Below, in pieces: positions 16,608 to 24,245 of a DNA stretch of 64,000 bases. A model generated the notes under the pieces. It was not told the DNA's origin and did not search any database. It was given only the letters and a program-made list of their open reading frames with translations. The stretch comes from Nannocystis pusilla. Lineage in GTDB: Bacteria; Myxococcota_A; Polyangia; Nannocystales; Nannocystaceae. Made by a program: the position numbers and the translations under genes. How positions within the stretch are numbered: position 1 is the stretch's first letter; every line of letters starts with the position of its first letter. The stretch lies in contig NZ_JAIRAU010000057.1 of the NCBI RefSeq assembly GCF_020073745.1, positions 1 to 64,000 on the forward strand. The letters run 5' to 3'.

Positions 16608-17315
16608 TCACTCGTAGGTCACGCGCTCGAGGGCGTTGAGGTCGAGGACCACGATCTCCTGGCGGCTGAGGCTCAGGATCCCCTCGCGCTGCATGCGGTT
16701 CAGGGCCCGGGAGATCTCCTCTCGAACGGTGCCCAGCCGGGCCGCAACAGTGTTCATGTCGAGTTGCCGCGGGATCACGCACGGCTTGCCCGGCTCGGCC
16801 CCGGCGCGCATCGCCAGCGACAGCAGGAACGACGCCAGTCGGCGTTCGACTGACCGAAGGGACAGGTCGAGCACGAGGTCGATCAGGCGGTTGGCGCGGA
16901 AGGCCATGTGGCGCATCAACGCGAACGCCAGCGGCTGCGAACGCCCTATCAGCGAGATCACCGGATCCGTCTCGAACTGCCACGCCTCCGAGTCGAGCAT
17001 GGCGAAGGCCGAGGCCGCGCACTGCACGTCGCGCGGCAGGAAGCCCTCGCCGATCAACTTGCCCGGCTCTGCGAGGTAGAGGATCTGCTCGCGCCCCTCC
17101 GACGAGATGAGGCTCAGCTTGAATTCGCCCGACTTGACCACGAACAGGCCGGGACCTGGCTCACCGCGGCGGAAAACTGAGCGTTTGCGCTTCACCTCGA
17201 CGAGGTTCGCGCCGAGACACAGCTCGGTCATCGTCTCTTCCGGGACCTGGTCCCAACCGGCGTAGCGCAGCAGCGCCTGGCGGACTTGTTCGACTTCCGC
17301 GCCCTCGATCGGCAT
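16608..17315 (-). CDS. Crp/Fnr-family transcription regulator
   Basis: The 235-residue protein has an N-terminal cyclic-nucleotide-binding-like beta barrel (residues about 25-130; VFRRGEPGPGLFVVKSGEFKL, EGREQILYL, GKLIGEGF). A long dimer helix follows, then a winged helix with the recognition segment NTVAARLGTVREEISRALNRM. No Fnr-type cysteine cluster is seen, so an oxygen-sensing iron-sulphur form is unlikely; the effector is unknown. I chose the ATG at 17315 because TACACT lies 6 nt upstream. The downstream S41 and LolA-like lipoprotein genes follow closely and may be its targets or partners. Confidence 0.9.
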   Translation of the reverse strand: MPIEGAEVEQVRQALLRYAGWDQVPEETMTELCLGANLVEVKRKRSVFRRGEPGPGLFVVKSGEFKLSLISSEGREQILYLAEPGKLIGEGFLPRDVQCAASAFAMLDSEAWQFETDPVISLIGRSQPLAFALMRHMAFRANRLIDLVLDLSLRSVERRLASFLLSLAMRAGAEPGKPCVIPRQLDMNTVAARLGTVREEISRALNRMQREGILSLSRQEIVVLDLNALERVTYE

Positions 17316-17321
17316 GGCGCA

Positions 17322-17327
17322 AGTGTA
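17322..17327 (-). promoter_or_regulatory. -10-like TACACT before the Crp-like gene
   Basis: On the minus strand TACACT lies 6 nt before the ATG, predicting a transcript that starts at or next to the start codon. Confidence 0.45.
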
Positions 17328-17509
17328 GCCGTTTTGCGCCCATGACGACCCTCTCATTTAACGCCGAAGTGAGTTCATCCGGGGCCGTCAGCGGTTTTGC
17401 GCAACCGCCGCGGGCCCGGCAAGCACGACTTCGCCGATCTTTTGGAGCGCCCACATGTAGGACATACACTCTCGCCAACTTACCCCTCGCGCCAGAGAAG
17501 GAGCCACCC

Positions 17510-17938
17510 ATGGAAGCCCAGCAGATCGAGAAGCGCCCCCTGCGCCTGCCCCCCCTCCCGCGACCCGGCAAGCCTCTTTATGAGCGGCGCCGGAACCGCT
17601 TCCAGGACACCAAGTCGGCGCTGATCGCCGCCTTCGACGGCGCGGTCAGCCGCGGCGAGCTCGACCTCGTGGTCGTCGCCGACGAGAGCGGCTTCGTCGT
17701 CTCCAACAGCTCGACCGATCTCGACCTCACCATGCTCGCCGCCGTCACCCCGCTGATCGGGCGCGGACGCGCTCGCGCCACCGTCAAGCGCGACGGCCAG
17801 GAGCGCGGCCTCAGCGTCAAGGCGATCGAGGTCCTCGGCGAGACCCTCTACGTCGCCTGCCTCGGCGGCAACTTCGGCCCGCGCGAGCGCGAGCTGGCCA
17901 CCAGCGCCTCCGCGGCCAAGCGGATCCTCCTCAGCTAG
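17510..17938 (+). CDS. Roadblock/LC7-like small protein
   Basis: A 142-residue soluble protein. A Pro/Arg-rich N-terminus is followed by a segment (about residues 37-140) that reads like a Roadblock/LC7 domain: a helix (FQDTKSALIAAFDGAVSRG), strands (LDLVVVADESGFVVSNSS), another helix and paired strands ending LYVACLGG. Such proteins often regulate small GTPases of the MglA type in myxobacteria, but no GTPase gene is adjacent. AAGGAG lies 6 nt before the ATG. The assignment rests on pattern only; a hypothetical protein is the safe reading. Confidence 0.6.
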   Translation: MEAQQIEKRPLRLPPLPRPGKPLYERRRNRFQDTKSALIAAFDGAVSRGELDLVVVADESGFVVSNSSTDLDLTMLAAVTPLIGRGRARATVKRDGQERGLSVKAIEVLGETLYVACLGGNFGPRERELATSASAAKRILLS

Positions 17939-18033
17939 CGCGGACCGGGTGGCCCTCGTCCCGCCGCGTCCGGAGCACCGCCGCCCGGCGGGGTGAGCCG
18001 CGTCTCACGACTTCCACTTAACACATGTGCTTA

Positions 18034-18059
18034 CGGACAGGGCCGAAAGACCCTGTCCG
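18034..18059. terminator. Bidirectional hairpin between convergent genes
   Basis: CGGACAGGG at 18034-18042 pairs perfectly with CCCTGTCCG at 18051-18059 across an 8-nt loop. It lies between the Roadblock-like gene (+) and the S41 gene (-). The arms contain GGACAG/CTGTCC, linking it to the dispersed stem-loop family. Confidence 0.7.
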
Positions 18060-18079
18060 CTTGGACTCCTCGATTACAC

Positions 18080-19252
18080 TCACAGAGCCGCGAGCGCCGC
18101 GCGCAGCGCGGCCTCCGGCTGGGTCGTCATGTCGGGGACGACGACGTCGGGCTCGACCCCGGCGCCGTCGATCAGCCGGTCCTTCGGCGAGAAGTAGCGG
18201 GCGATCGTCAGCGTCAGCACCGAGCCGTCGTCGAGGCCGATGACGTCCTGCACGGTGCCCTTGCCGTAGCTGCGCTCGCCCACGACCTTCGCGCGCCCGT
18301 GGTCCTGCAGCGCGACCGCCAGCAGCTCCGAGGCCGAGGCCGAGCGGTGGTCCTGCAGCACCACCACCTTCGTCGCGTCGTCGGTGGCCGCCTGCGTCGC
18401 CCGCTCCTCGCGGAGGATCTGCCCGCCGCGACCGCGCGTCCGCACCAGCACGCCCTCGCCGACGAACGTGTCGGCGATGAGCACCGCCTCGCCGACGTCG
18501 CCGCCCGGGTTGCCGCGCACGTCGAGCACCACGCCGCCGAGGCCCGCCGCGCCGGCCGAGCGCCGCAGCTCCTTCAACGTCGAGCGCACGCTGTCGGCCA
18601 CGCCGGAGCGGAACGCACGGATCCGCACGTGGGCGAACTTGCGGCCGGCGTGCTCGACGAGCGCGCCGCTGACCACCGGCAGCGCCTGGCCCGAGAGCAC
18701 GAGGCGTTGCGCCGTCGGTGCCGCGTCGTTGCGCCGCTGCACGGTGAGCTCGATGGTCTCACCGTCGCCGCCGAGCAGCAGCACGTCGACCTCGGCGCGC
18801 GACAGCATGAAGGCGACGTCCTGATCGCGGATCTTCAAGATCGAGTCGCCGGGCTGCAGGCCGATCTTCTCCGCCGGCGAGCCGGGCAGCACGGCCACGA
18901 CCTCGAGCCGCGCCGGCTTGCGCGTGCCCGGCTCGGCGCGCTGCAGCTCGACGACCATCCCGGTCGAGCCGCCGCGGCTGCGCTGCTTGAGCAGCGCGCG
19001 CTCGTCGGCGGTGAGATAGTGACTGTGGCGATCGAGCCCGCTGACGATCCGCTTCAGCGACTCTGCCAGTACGCGGCTCGGCTCGACCGGGTCGACATAG
19101 CGGTCGATCACCGTGCGGAGCGCCTTGCCGTAGGCGTCGGTCCCGAGGTTGTTGCCGGCCTGGGCCTCGGGCGGGCCCGCCTTGATGCACCACATCACGG
19201 CGGCACCGAGCGAGAAGGCCAGGAACGAGCGCCAGCAGGGCATCGGAATCAT
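18080..19252 (-). CDS. S41 carboxy-terminal processing protease
   Basis: A second CtpA-type periplasmic protease, 390 residues. An N-terminal hydrophobic segment (RSFLAFSLGAAVMWCI) anchors or exports it. The PDZ domain includes VVAVLPGSPAEKIGLQPGDSI. The catalytic core has RSASASELLAVALQDHGRA and SYGKGTVQ, so the Ser-Lys dyad is intact. It differs from the protease at 4831-6228 in sequence, so they are paralogues rather than a recent duplication. An in-frame ATG at 19243 is an alternative start. It is transcribed towards the Roadblock-like gene. Confidence 0.92.
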   Translation of the reverse strand: MIPMPCWRSFLAFSLGAAVMWCIKAGPPEAQAGNNLGTDAYGKALRTVIDRYVDPVEPSRVLAESLKRIVSGLDRHSHYLTADERALLKQRSRGGSTGMVVELQRAEPGTRKPARLEVVAVLPGSPAEKIGLQPGDSILKIRDQDVAFMLSRAEVDVLLLGGDGETIELTVQRRNDAAPTAQRLVLSGQALPVVSGALVEHAGRKFAHVRIRAFRSGVADSVRSTLKELRRSAGAAGLGGVVLDVRGNPGGDVGEAVLIADTFVGEGVLVRTRGRGGQILREERATQAATDDATKVVVLQDHRSASASELLAVALQDHGRAKVVGERSYGKGTVQDVIGLDDGSVLTLTIARYFSPKDRLIDGAGVEPDVVVPDMTTQPEAALRAALAAL

Positions 19253-19340
19253 CGTGGCCGAAAGACGCGCGAGGGTCCAGGTTGGTTCCCGTCCCGGACG
19301 ATACTGCCGCGCGCGCCGCTACACTTCGTGTCTTTCGCCG

Positions 19341-19514
19341 TCACGCGGCCTGCGGCAGGGCCGCCGGGTTCGTCGCCGGTTCGCGGGTCACGGGCTCGGC
19401 CGCGCGGCGCTGCTCCAGCAATTCGCGGAGGAGCGGGCGGGTGGTGGCGGCATCGACGAATACGCGGGTGAACAGGGCTGGGCGGGAGCGGAGACGCATG
19501 GTGCCGATCACCAT
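19341..19514 (-). CDS. Possible small protein, unknown function
   Basis: The frame from ATG 19514 encodes 57 residues (MVIGTMRLRSRPALFTRVF, then TTRPLLRELLEQRR and a Pro/Ala-rich end). I do not recognise it. Third-position GC is about 90%, as in real genes of this window, which is the only support. No ribosome-binding site or promoter is clear. It lies between the Xre terminator and the S41 gene. Confidence 0.3.
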   Translation of the reverse strand: MVIGTMRLRSRPALFTRVFVDAATTRPLLRELLEQRRAAEPVTREPATNPAALPQAA

Positions 19515-19574
19515 GCACGTCGTGGGCCAGCGCGATGTCGAGGAGCTACGGGGACAGGAGGGGAGGGACCCAAG

Positions 19575-19608
19575 AAAAAATGGCAACGGCGCTTGGCGAC
19601 CGTTGCCA
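19575..19608 (-). terminator. Rho-independent terminator after the Xre gene
   Basis: On the minus strand TGGCAACGG (19608-19600) pairs with CCGTTGCCA (19589-19581), giving a 9-bp perfect stem followed directly by TTTTTT (19580-19575). It is the most classical intrinsic terminator in the window, 55 bp after the Xre stop. Confidence 0.88.
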
Positions 19609-19662
19609 ACTTGCGGCTCGGCCCGCGGCCTGGACCGACCGGCCGATCGGGCCTTGTGGGAC

Positions 19663-20043
19663 TCAACCGCCTTCGAGCGTACGGGCGACCTTGACGAGGT
19701 CGCGGATCTGCTTCGGCGACAACTGGGCGGCGACTGCGTGGAGCTCGTCGAGCAGCTCGCCCTTGGGACCGCTCTTGGACTTGGTCTTCGGCAGCAGGTC
19801 GGTCGGCTCGCAGCCGAACGCCTGCGCGAGGAGCAGCAGCGACTCGATGCGCGGGGCCTTGTAGCCGAGCTCGAGCTTGTTGACCGTGGTGACCGTCAGA
19901 CCTGTCTGTTTGGCCAGCTCTTCGATCGTCAGGTGCGGCCGCCAGCCGGTCTCACCCTCGCGCTTGCGGCGGGTCTTGGGCGGCGGAGTCGCGGTGCGCC
20001 ACAGCCTGATCCGTCGTCCGATTTCCTGTGCAACTTCGTTCAT
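19663..20043 (-). CDS. Xre-family helix-turn-helix regulator
   Basis: A 126-residue DNA-binding protein. The HTH_XRE domain (about residues 38-90) shows LTIEELAKQTGLTVTTVNKLELGYKAPRIESLLLLAQAFG. A conserved helix before it (VAQEIGRRIRLWR) is interrupted by a basic insert (PPPKTRRKREGETGWRP). The C-terminal 35 residues (GELLDELHAVAAQLSPKQIRDLVKVARTLE) are helical and may dimerise. GAGGAG lies 6 nt before the ATG. It has its own terminator and probably acts alone. A degenerate dispersed stem-loop lies in the HTH codons (19900-19919) without disturbing the fold. Confidence 0.88.
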   Translation of the reverse strand: MNEVAQEIGRRIRLWRTATPPPKTRRKREGETGWRPHLTIEELAKQTGLTVTTVNKLELGYKAPRIESLLLLAQAFGCEPTDLLPKTKSKSGPKGELLDELHAVAAQLSPKQIRDLVKVARTLEGG

Positions 20044-20176
20044 CTTGAGCTCCTCGGTCGGATGTCCCGAGCCCCATCATGACACAAGTTACCTGGCGCT
20101 TCGAACAGTCCGCCGTTGCGGATGCTCACACGAGCATGTCTCATAGAACTTGTCTCTCGGGGCTAGTGGACCCCCG
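20044..20176. repeat. Spacer with degenerate stem-loop sequences
   Basis: The gap between the TonB-receptor stop and the Xre start contains GCATGTCT-CATA-GAACTTGT at about 20124-20143, a degenerate member of the dispersed family. No gene is seen. Confidence 0.35.
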
Positions 20177-22543
20177 CTAAAACACGCCACGAAGGCCCAG
20201 GGAGGGCAAAATGTACCTTAAGCCACGCGAGCCGCAACTCGTGTCGCTGACGATCGAACCAGCGCCGGACGCTGCCGAGCTGTCGCCTTGCAGCACGCAC
20301 GCGATCACTTCGCTCGAGTACGTCGAGTTGAGAATGTCGGCGACGAAGTGAAGGCTCCACGCGCGGAAGCGCCAGGTTCGTTCGGCGCGCAGGTCGAGCT
20401 GGAAGTAGGCGGGCAAGCGGCGATTGTTGCGGTTGTAGAGCAGCGCCTCGGAGGCGGTCTGATCGCCGATCTGCACGGTGTACGGGCGACCTGAATGAAA
20501 GTGCAGGCGACCGCCGAAGCTCCAGCGATCGCTGATGCGATAGCCGAGCACGACGTTGACGATGTGACGCTGATCCCAGTTCGAGGGGGCGCGGCCGCCG
20601 TACTCGTACTCGCGGGTCGAGCGCGACAGCGTGTACGCGGCCCACCCGTACGCCCGCTGACCGGGCAGCAGTCGCGCCATCGTCTCGAGCCCGTACGACC
20701 AGCCCCTGGCCGAGATCACGAGGTCGTCGATCTCCTGCAATTTCCCCGACGACAGCGACGCGAGGTCGTAGTCCTGCAGGTTCGACAGGCGCCCGAGGTA
20801 CACGTCCTGGGTGATCGCCAGCTTGCCGCCGAGCACCAGCTCGTAGCCGACGCTGCCCTGGATGTTGCGCTGCAGCCCGCGCTCGAAGCCGAAGCTCTCG
20901 AGCCCCGGCAGCGGGACCGGAAAGCTCGGCGGCTGGTGGTAGACGCCGACGTTCTGGCGCAGCGTCCAGCGCTCGCCGATCTTCTCGCGCACGAGGATCC
21001 GCGGGTCGATGCCGAACGCGTGCGTCACCGTGCGCGCCTGCGGCAGCACGGGCGAGTGGCCGACCTGCGCGTAGAGATCGGCGCGCACGCCGGGGCGGAT
21101 GTCGAACCGGCCCTTGCGCCACAGCAGCTCGGCGTAGACGCCGGTGGCCGAGACCACGCGGTCGCTGAACAGCTGCGTCAGGCTCTCGAGCTTCCACCCC
21201 TCGCTCGCCATCGCCGCCGTCGCCCCGCGGAAGATCTGCACCTCCTGATCGATGCCCGCCCCGAACTCCGCGTTGCCGCTGGTCCCGACGGGCACGCGCA
21301 CGTCGACGCGCGGCGCGATCAGCCACTCGTTGCTGCGCGTGCGCGACAGGCCGGTGCGGTCGAGGCCGAGGCCGAGGCTGTAGGTCGCCACGCCGCCGCG
21401 CGGCAGCTCGTGGCGGATCTTCTGCACCAGCCGATAGAACTCGAACCGCACGAGCGGCGTCGGGCTCGACTTCTCGCCCAGCTCGTCGAAGCTGCCGAGC
21501 GCGAACGCGGTGTAGGCGGCCCGCTTGCCGAGCGCGTGGTCGAAGCGGGCCTGGTAGTCCCAGAACCGCAGCTTGATGTTGGCCTGCACCAGCGTCAGCA
21601 CGCCGGCCGTGTAGCTGTAGCGGCCGGCCAGCGTCAGCGATCCCCGCGCGGGCCCGCGCCGGCAGTCCTCGCGCTTGACTCGACCTGTCTTGTTGGACCT
21701 GGCCTTTCGTCGCTGTTCTGCGAGACATGCCCGATCGTACTTGTAATTCAGCGGCACCTCGACGAGGCCGCCGGCGTCGGTCAGGCGCACGTCGAACTCG
21801 CCGTAGGCGCGGTCGCGCCGGGCCGCGCGCGTGCGGCCCTCGATGATGCCGCTGGCGTAGCGACCGAGGCGCACCGGCGCGCCGCTGGCGTAGAAGTCGA
21901 CCTGGTCGATGAAGTACGGGTGGATGACCGAGGGCCCGAGCGCGACGTGGAACAGGATCGGCACGCGCACGCCGTCGAGGTAGTAGCCGGTGTTGCCAGG
22001 CGCGGCGCCGCGGACCACCACGTACGGCAAGAAGCCCGCCAGTTGCGACACGCCGGGCAAGCTGCCGACCACGCGAAACGGGTCGCCGAAGGTCCCCGGC
22101 ACCGCCCGCAGCTCCTCGTCGCGCAGCGTGGTGCTCGACACCGCGACCTCCCGCTGCTGCCTCACCACCGTGCGGTAGCGGTTGCCGGCGACGTCGGGCG
22201 CGAGGCGGTACTCGTAGACCAGATCCTGGCGGTCCTCGAGTTTAATCGAGACGGACATGTCCTGAAAGCCAGCCGCGCGGATCAGCAGCTTGTGCTCGCC
22301 CGGCGGCAACCACAGCTCGAAGTGGCCGGTCTTGTCCGTCTCGGCCGAATTGGCGTCGCCGAGCAGGCGCGCGCCGGCCACGGGGTCGCGGCTGCCGTAC
22401 ACCATCACGCGCCCGCGCAGCCGCGCCTGCCCGGTCGGCGTCGCGGTCGCCTCGTCCGGGGCGCTCGCGGGCGGGCTCGTCTCACTCGACGCGCTCGCCG
22501 GCGCCGACGCCAGCGCGAGCGCGAGGAGGAGTGCGAGCGGCAC
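20177..22543 (-). CDS. TonB-dependent receptor with carboxypeptidase-like domain
   Basis: Outer-membrane active transporter of 788 residues. After a signal peptide (PLALLLALALASAPASA) a carboxypeptidase-regulatory-like beta domain is visible (ARLRGRVMVYGSRDPVAGA, GHFELWLPPGEHKLLIRAAGF). A plug domain follows (LRAVPGTFGDPFRVVGSLPGV, VVVRGAAPGNTGYYLDGVRV), then a 22-strand-type barrel ending in LRYILPSLGLRGVF, with the C-terminal Phe typical of outer-membrane proteins. I chose the GTG at 22543 because TATCCT lies 6 nt before it and upstream codons lack coding bias. Substrate is unknown. The gene is last in a same-strand run with proC. Confidence 0.85.
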   Translation of the reverse strand: MPLALLLALALASAPASASSETSPPASAPDEATATPTGQARLRGRVMVYGSRDPVAGARLLGDANSAETDKTGHFELWLPPGEHKLLIRAAGFQDMSVSIKLEDRQDLVYEYRLAPDVAGNRYRTVVRQQREVAVSSTTLRDEELRAVPGTFGDPFRVVGSLPGVSQLAGFLPYVVVRGAAPGNTGYYLDGVRVPILFHVALGPSVIHPYFIDQVDFYASGAPVRLGRYASGIIEGRTRAARRDRAYGEFDVRLTDAGGLVEVPLNYKYDRACLAEQRRKARSNKTGRVKREDCRRGPARGSLTLAGRYSYTAGVLTLVQANIKLRFWDYQARFDHALGKRAAYTAFALGSFDELGEKSSPTPLVRFEFYRLVQKIRHELPRGGVATYSLGLGLDRTGLSRTRSNEWLIAPRVDVRVPVGTSGNAEFGAGIDQEVQIFRGATAAMASEGWKLESLTQLFSDRVVSATGVYAELLWRKGRFDIRPGVRADLYAQVGHSPVLPQARTVTHAFGIDPRILVREKIGERWTLRQNVGVYHQPPSFPVPLPGLESFGFERGLQRNIQGSVGYELVLGGKLAITQDVYLGRLSNLQDYDLASLSSGKLQEIDDLVISARGWSYGLETMARLLPGQRAYGWAAYTLSRSTREYEYGGRAPSNWDQRHIVNVVLGYRISDRWSFGGRLHFHSGRPYTVQIGDQTASEALLYNRNNRRLPAYFQLDLRAERTWRFRAWSLHFVADILNSTYSSEVIACVLQGDSSAASGAGSIVSDTSCGSRGLRYILPSLGLRGVF
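21683..21702. repeat. Dispersed stem-loop inside the TonB-receptor gene
   Basis: ACCTGTCT-TGTT-GGACCTGG is a degenerate 8-4-8 member. A related GAGACATG lies 27 bp on. They code for a Lys/Arg-rich loop of the barrel. Confidence 0.4.
22253..22262. repeat. GGACATGTCC palindrome inside the TonB-receptor gene
   Basis: An exact copy of the 10-bp core palindrome, in codons of the carboxypeptidase-like domain (FQDMSVSI). Confidence 0.6.
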
Positions 22544-22549
22544 GCCTGC

Positions 22550-22555
22550 AGGATA
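22550..22555 (-). promoter_or_regulatory. -10-like TATCCT before the TonB receptor
   Basis: On the minus strand TATCCT lies 6 nt before the GTG start at 22543. It supports that start and a leaderless transcript. Confidence 0.45.
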
Positions 22556-22858
22556 TCGGAGGAGCGTCGCCTCGCGGACGCGAATGAGACCCGAAGCACC
22601 GCCGGCGCCTCGCGGGCTCGACGAGGGAACCGGAGCGCCGCCGCGCCGCTGCGCCGCCGCCGTCCTGATCTCCACCGCGGTGGCCAGATGGTTCACGTAC
22701 CGTCGCTGCGGATCGTTGCCCGCGCGCGACCTGCCGCAAACCACGGCGACCGATTCAGGCGTCGTCGACCGCCCGCAAACCGCGGCGGCGCCGTCGCTGC
22801 GGCCCGCGGCAGACGAACATCCTCGACGCAACCACGCACACCGTGGCGGTCGACGGGA
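22556..22858. other. Spacer without a gene
   Basis: The frame continuing upstream of the receptor start is open but has no coding bias and is Ala/Arg/Gly-rich low complexity. I see no other feature here. Confidence 0.5.
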
Positions 22859-23269
22859 TCACGCGCCGTCGCGCCGGATCGCTGCACGTCGCCCGCCCGG
22901 CAGGCGAGCGTCCTCGGCGCTCGCGGAGGGCCCGCGACCGGGCTGAGCCTCGACCTCGCGCCGCGGCGGAGCCTCCACGGGCGTCGCGCTGCGCACCGCC
23001 GCCTGCGACGGTCGCGGCGGCCGCCGGCGCTCGGCCGGCGGCTCCTTCGTGGCGCGCGTGGGAGCCTCGACGTACTCGCCGAAGATCCGCTGCTTCATGT
23101 CCTCGAGCATCGGGGAGATCCGCCCGCGCGTGCCGTCGAGCAGCTCCTTCGCCTGCGGGGTCTCACCGATCCGGTCGACGTGCTCCGACAGCGTGAAGGC
23201 CCCGAGCTTGACCGTGCAGCTGGCCCACAGGATCGCCACCAGGAACACGAGGCTGAGCAGGGTGCGCAT
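22859..23269 (-). CDS. Small exported or anchored hypothetical protein
   Basis: I do not recognise this 136-residue protein. It begins MRTLLSLVFLVAILWASC, a signal peptide with a possible lipobox cysteine or a membrane anchor. About 50 structured residues follow (VKLGAFTLSEHVDRIGETPQ, AKELLDGTRGRISPMLEDMK), then a Pro/Arg/Ala-rich tail. It lies 108 bp downstream of proC on the same strand. Length and composition fit a small envelope protein; no function can be assigned. Confidence 0.6.
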   Translation of the reverse strand: MRTLLSLVFLVAILWASCTVKLGAFTLSEHVDRIGETPQAKELLDGTRGRISPMLEDMKQRIFGEYVEAPTRATKEPPAERRRPPRPSQAAVRSATPVEAPPRREVEAQPGRGPSASAEDARLPGGRRAAIRRDGA

Positions 23270-23377
23270 GAGGCCGGGTGCGCGGTCCGCCCGAGGCGCG
23301 CGCGCGCGATCTTCGAGCCCGCGCCGCCGCGAGGCAAATTTTCGACCGGCGGCCCTCGGGTCGGCGCCGGCGCGCCG

Positions 23378-24211
23378 TCACTTCTCGGCCGAGCTGTCGC
23401 GTCCGAGCTCGCTGGCGACCCGCGCGGCCTCCTGGATCGTGCGGGCGAGGACGGAGCGGATCCTGCCGTCCTCCATGGTCAAGATGCCGGCGATCGTGCA
23501 GCCCGCGGGGGTGGTGACCTGGTCCTTGAGGGCGGCCGGGTGGAAGCCGGTCGACAGCACCATGCGCGCCGCGCCCTGGAACACCTGAGCCGCCATCTGC
23601 AGCGCCACCGGGCGCGGCAGGCCCATCATCACCCCGCCGTCGGCCATCGCCTCGATCATCACGTAGACGAACGCCGGGCCGCTGGCGCCGAGGCTCGTCA
23701 CCGCGTCCATCAGCTTGTCCTCGACCTCGAGGCACAGGCCGACCGTGTCGAACAACTTCTTGGCCAGCGCGACCTCGGCGTCGCCCGCTCGCGAGCCGCG
23801 CGCCAGCACCGTCATGCCCTGTCCGATCAGACATGGCGTATTGGGCATGGCCCGAACGACAGGACTCTCGGGCAACCAGCTCTGCAGCTGGGCGAGGGTG
23901 ACGCCAGCGGCGATGCTGATGACGGTCTTGCCGACCAGCGCCGCGCCGACGCCCTCCTCGTGGAGCACCTTGCTGACCCGCTGCGGCTTGACCGCGAGCA
24001 CGACGGCGTCGGCCTCGCCGATCGCCTGCAGGTTGTCGGTGGTGATGCGCACGCCGTGGCGCTGGCGGACGGCCTCGGCGGCCTCCTGGCGGCGCGTGGT
24101 CGCCACGATCTGGGTCGGCGCCAGCAACCCCGCCCGCAGCAGGCCGGCGACGATCGCCTCGCCCATGGTCCCGCAACCGATGATCGCCAGAGTCCGACCT
24201 GCCAGCAGCAT
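23378..24211 (-). CDS. proC: Pyrroline-5-carboxylate reductase
   Basis: ProC performs the last step of proline synthesis, reducing pyrroline-5-carboxylate to proline with NAD(P)H. The 277-residue protein opens with the Rossmann motif IIGCGTMGEAIVAGLL. It carries the family signatures VLAVKPQ, VRAMPNTPCLIGQGMT, LGASGPAFVYVMIEAMADGGV and TTPAGCTIAGI. All are ungapped relative to the family, even though the MPNTPCLIGQGM codons contain a dispersed stem-loop (23817-23836). It follows the CxxC-rich gene by 34 bp on the same strand, so co-transcription is likely. Confidence 0.96.
   Translation of the reverse strand: MLLAGRTLAIIGCGTMGEAIVAGLLRAGLLAPTQIVATTRRQEAAEAVRQRHGVRITTDNLQAIGEADAVVLAVKPQRVSKVLHEEGVGAALVGKTVISIAAGVTLAQLQSWLPESPVVRAMPNTPCLIGQGMTVLARGSRAGDAEVALAKKLFDTVGLCLEVEDKLMDAVTSLGASGPAFVYVMIEAMADGGVMMGLPRPVALQMAAQVFQGAARMVLSTGFHPAALKDQVTTPAGCTIAGILTMEDGRIRSVLARTIQEAARVASELGRDSSAEK
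23817..23836. repeat. Dispersed stem-loop inside proC
   Basis: CCCTGTCC-GATC-AGACATGG is an 8-4-8 member. It codes for the conserved TPCLIGQ segment without adding or removing residues. Confidence 0.5.
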
Positions 24212-24245
24212 GGCGGGCGCTTACCACAGGCCCGGCGGTCGCGCC

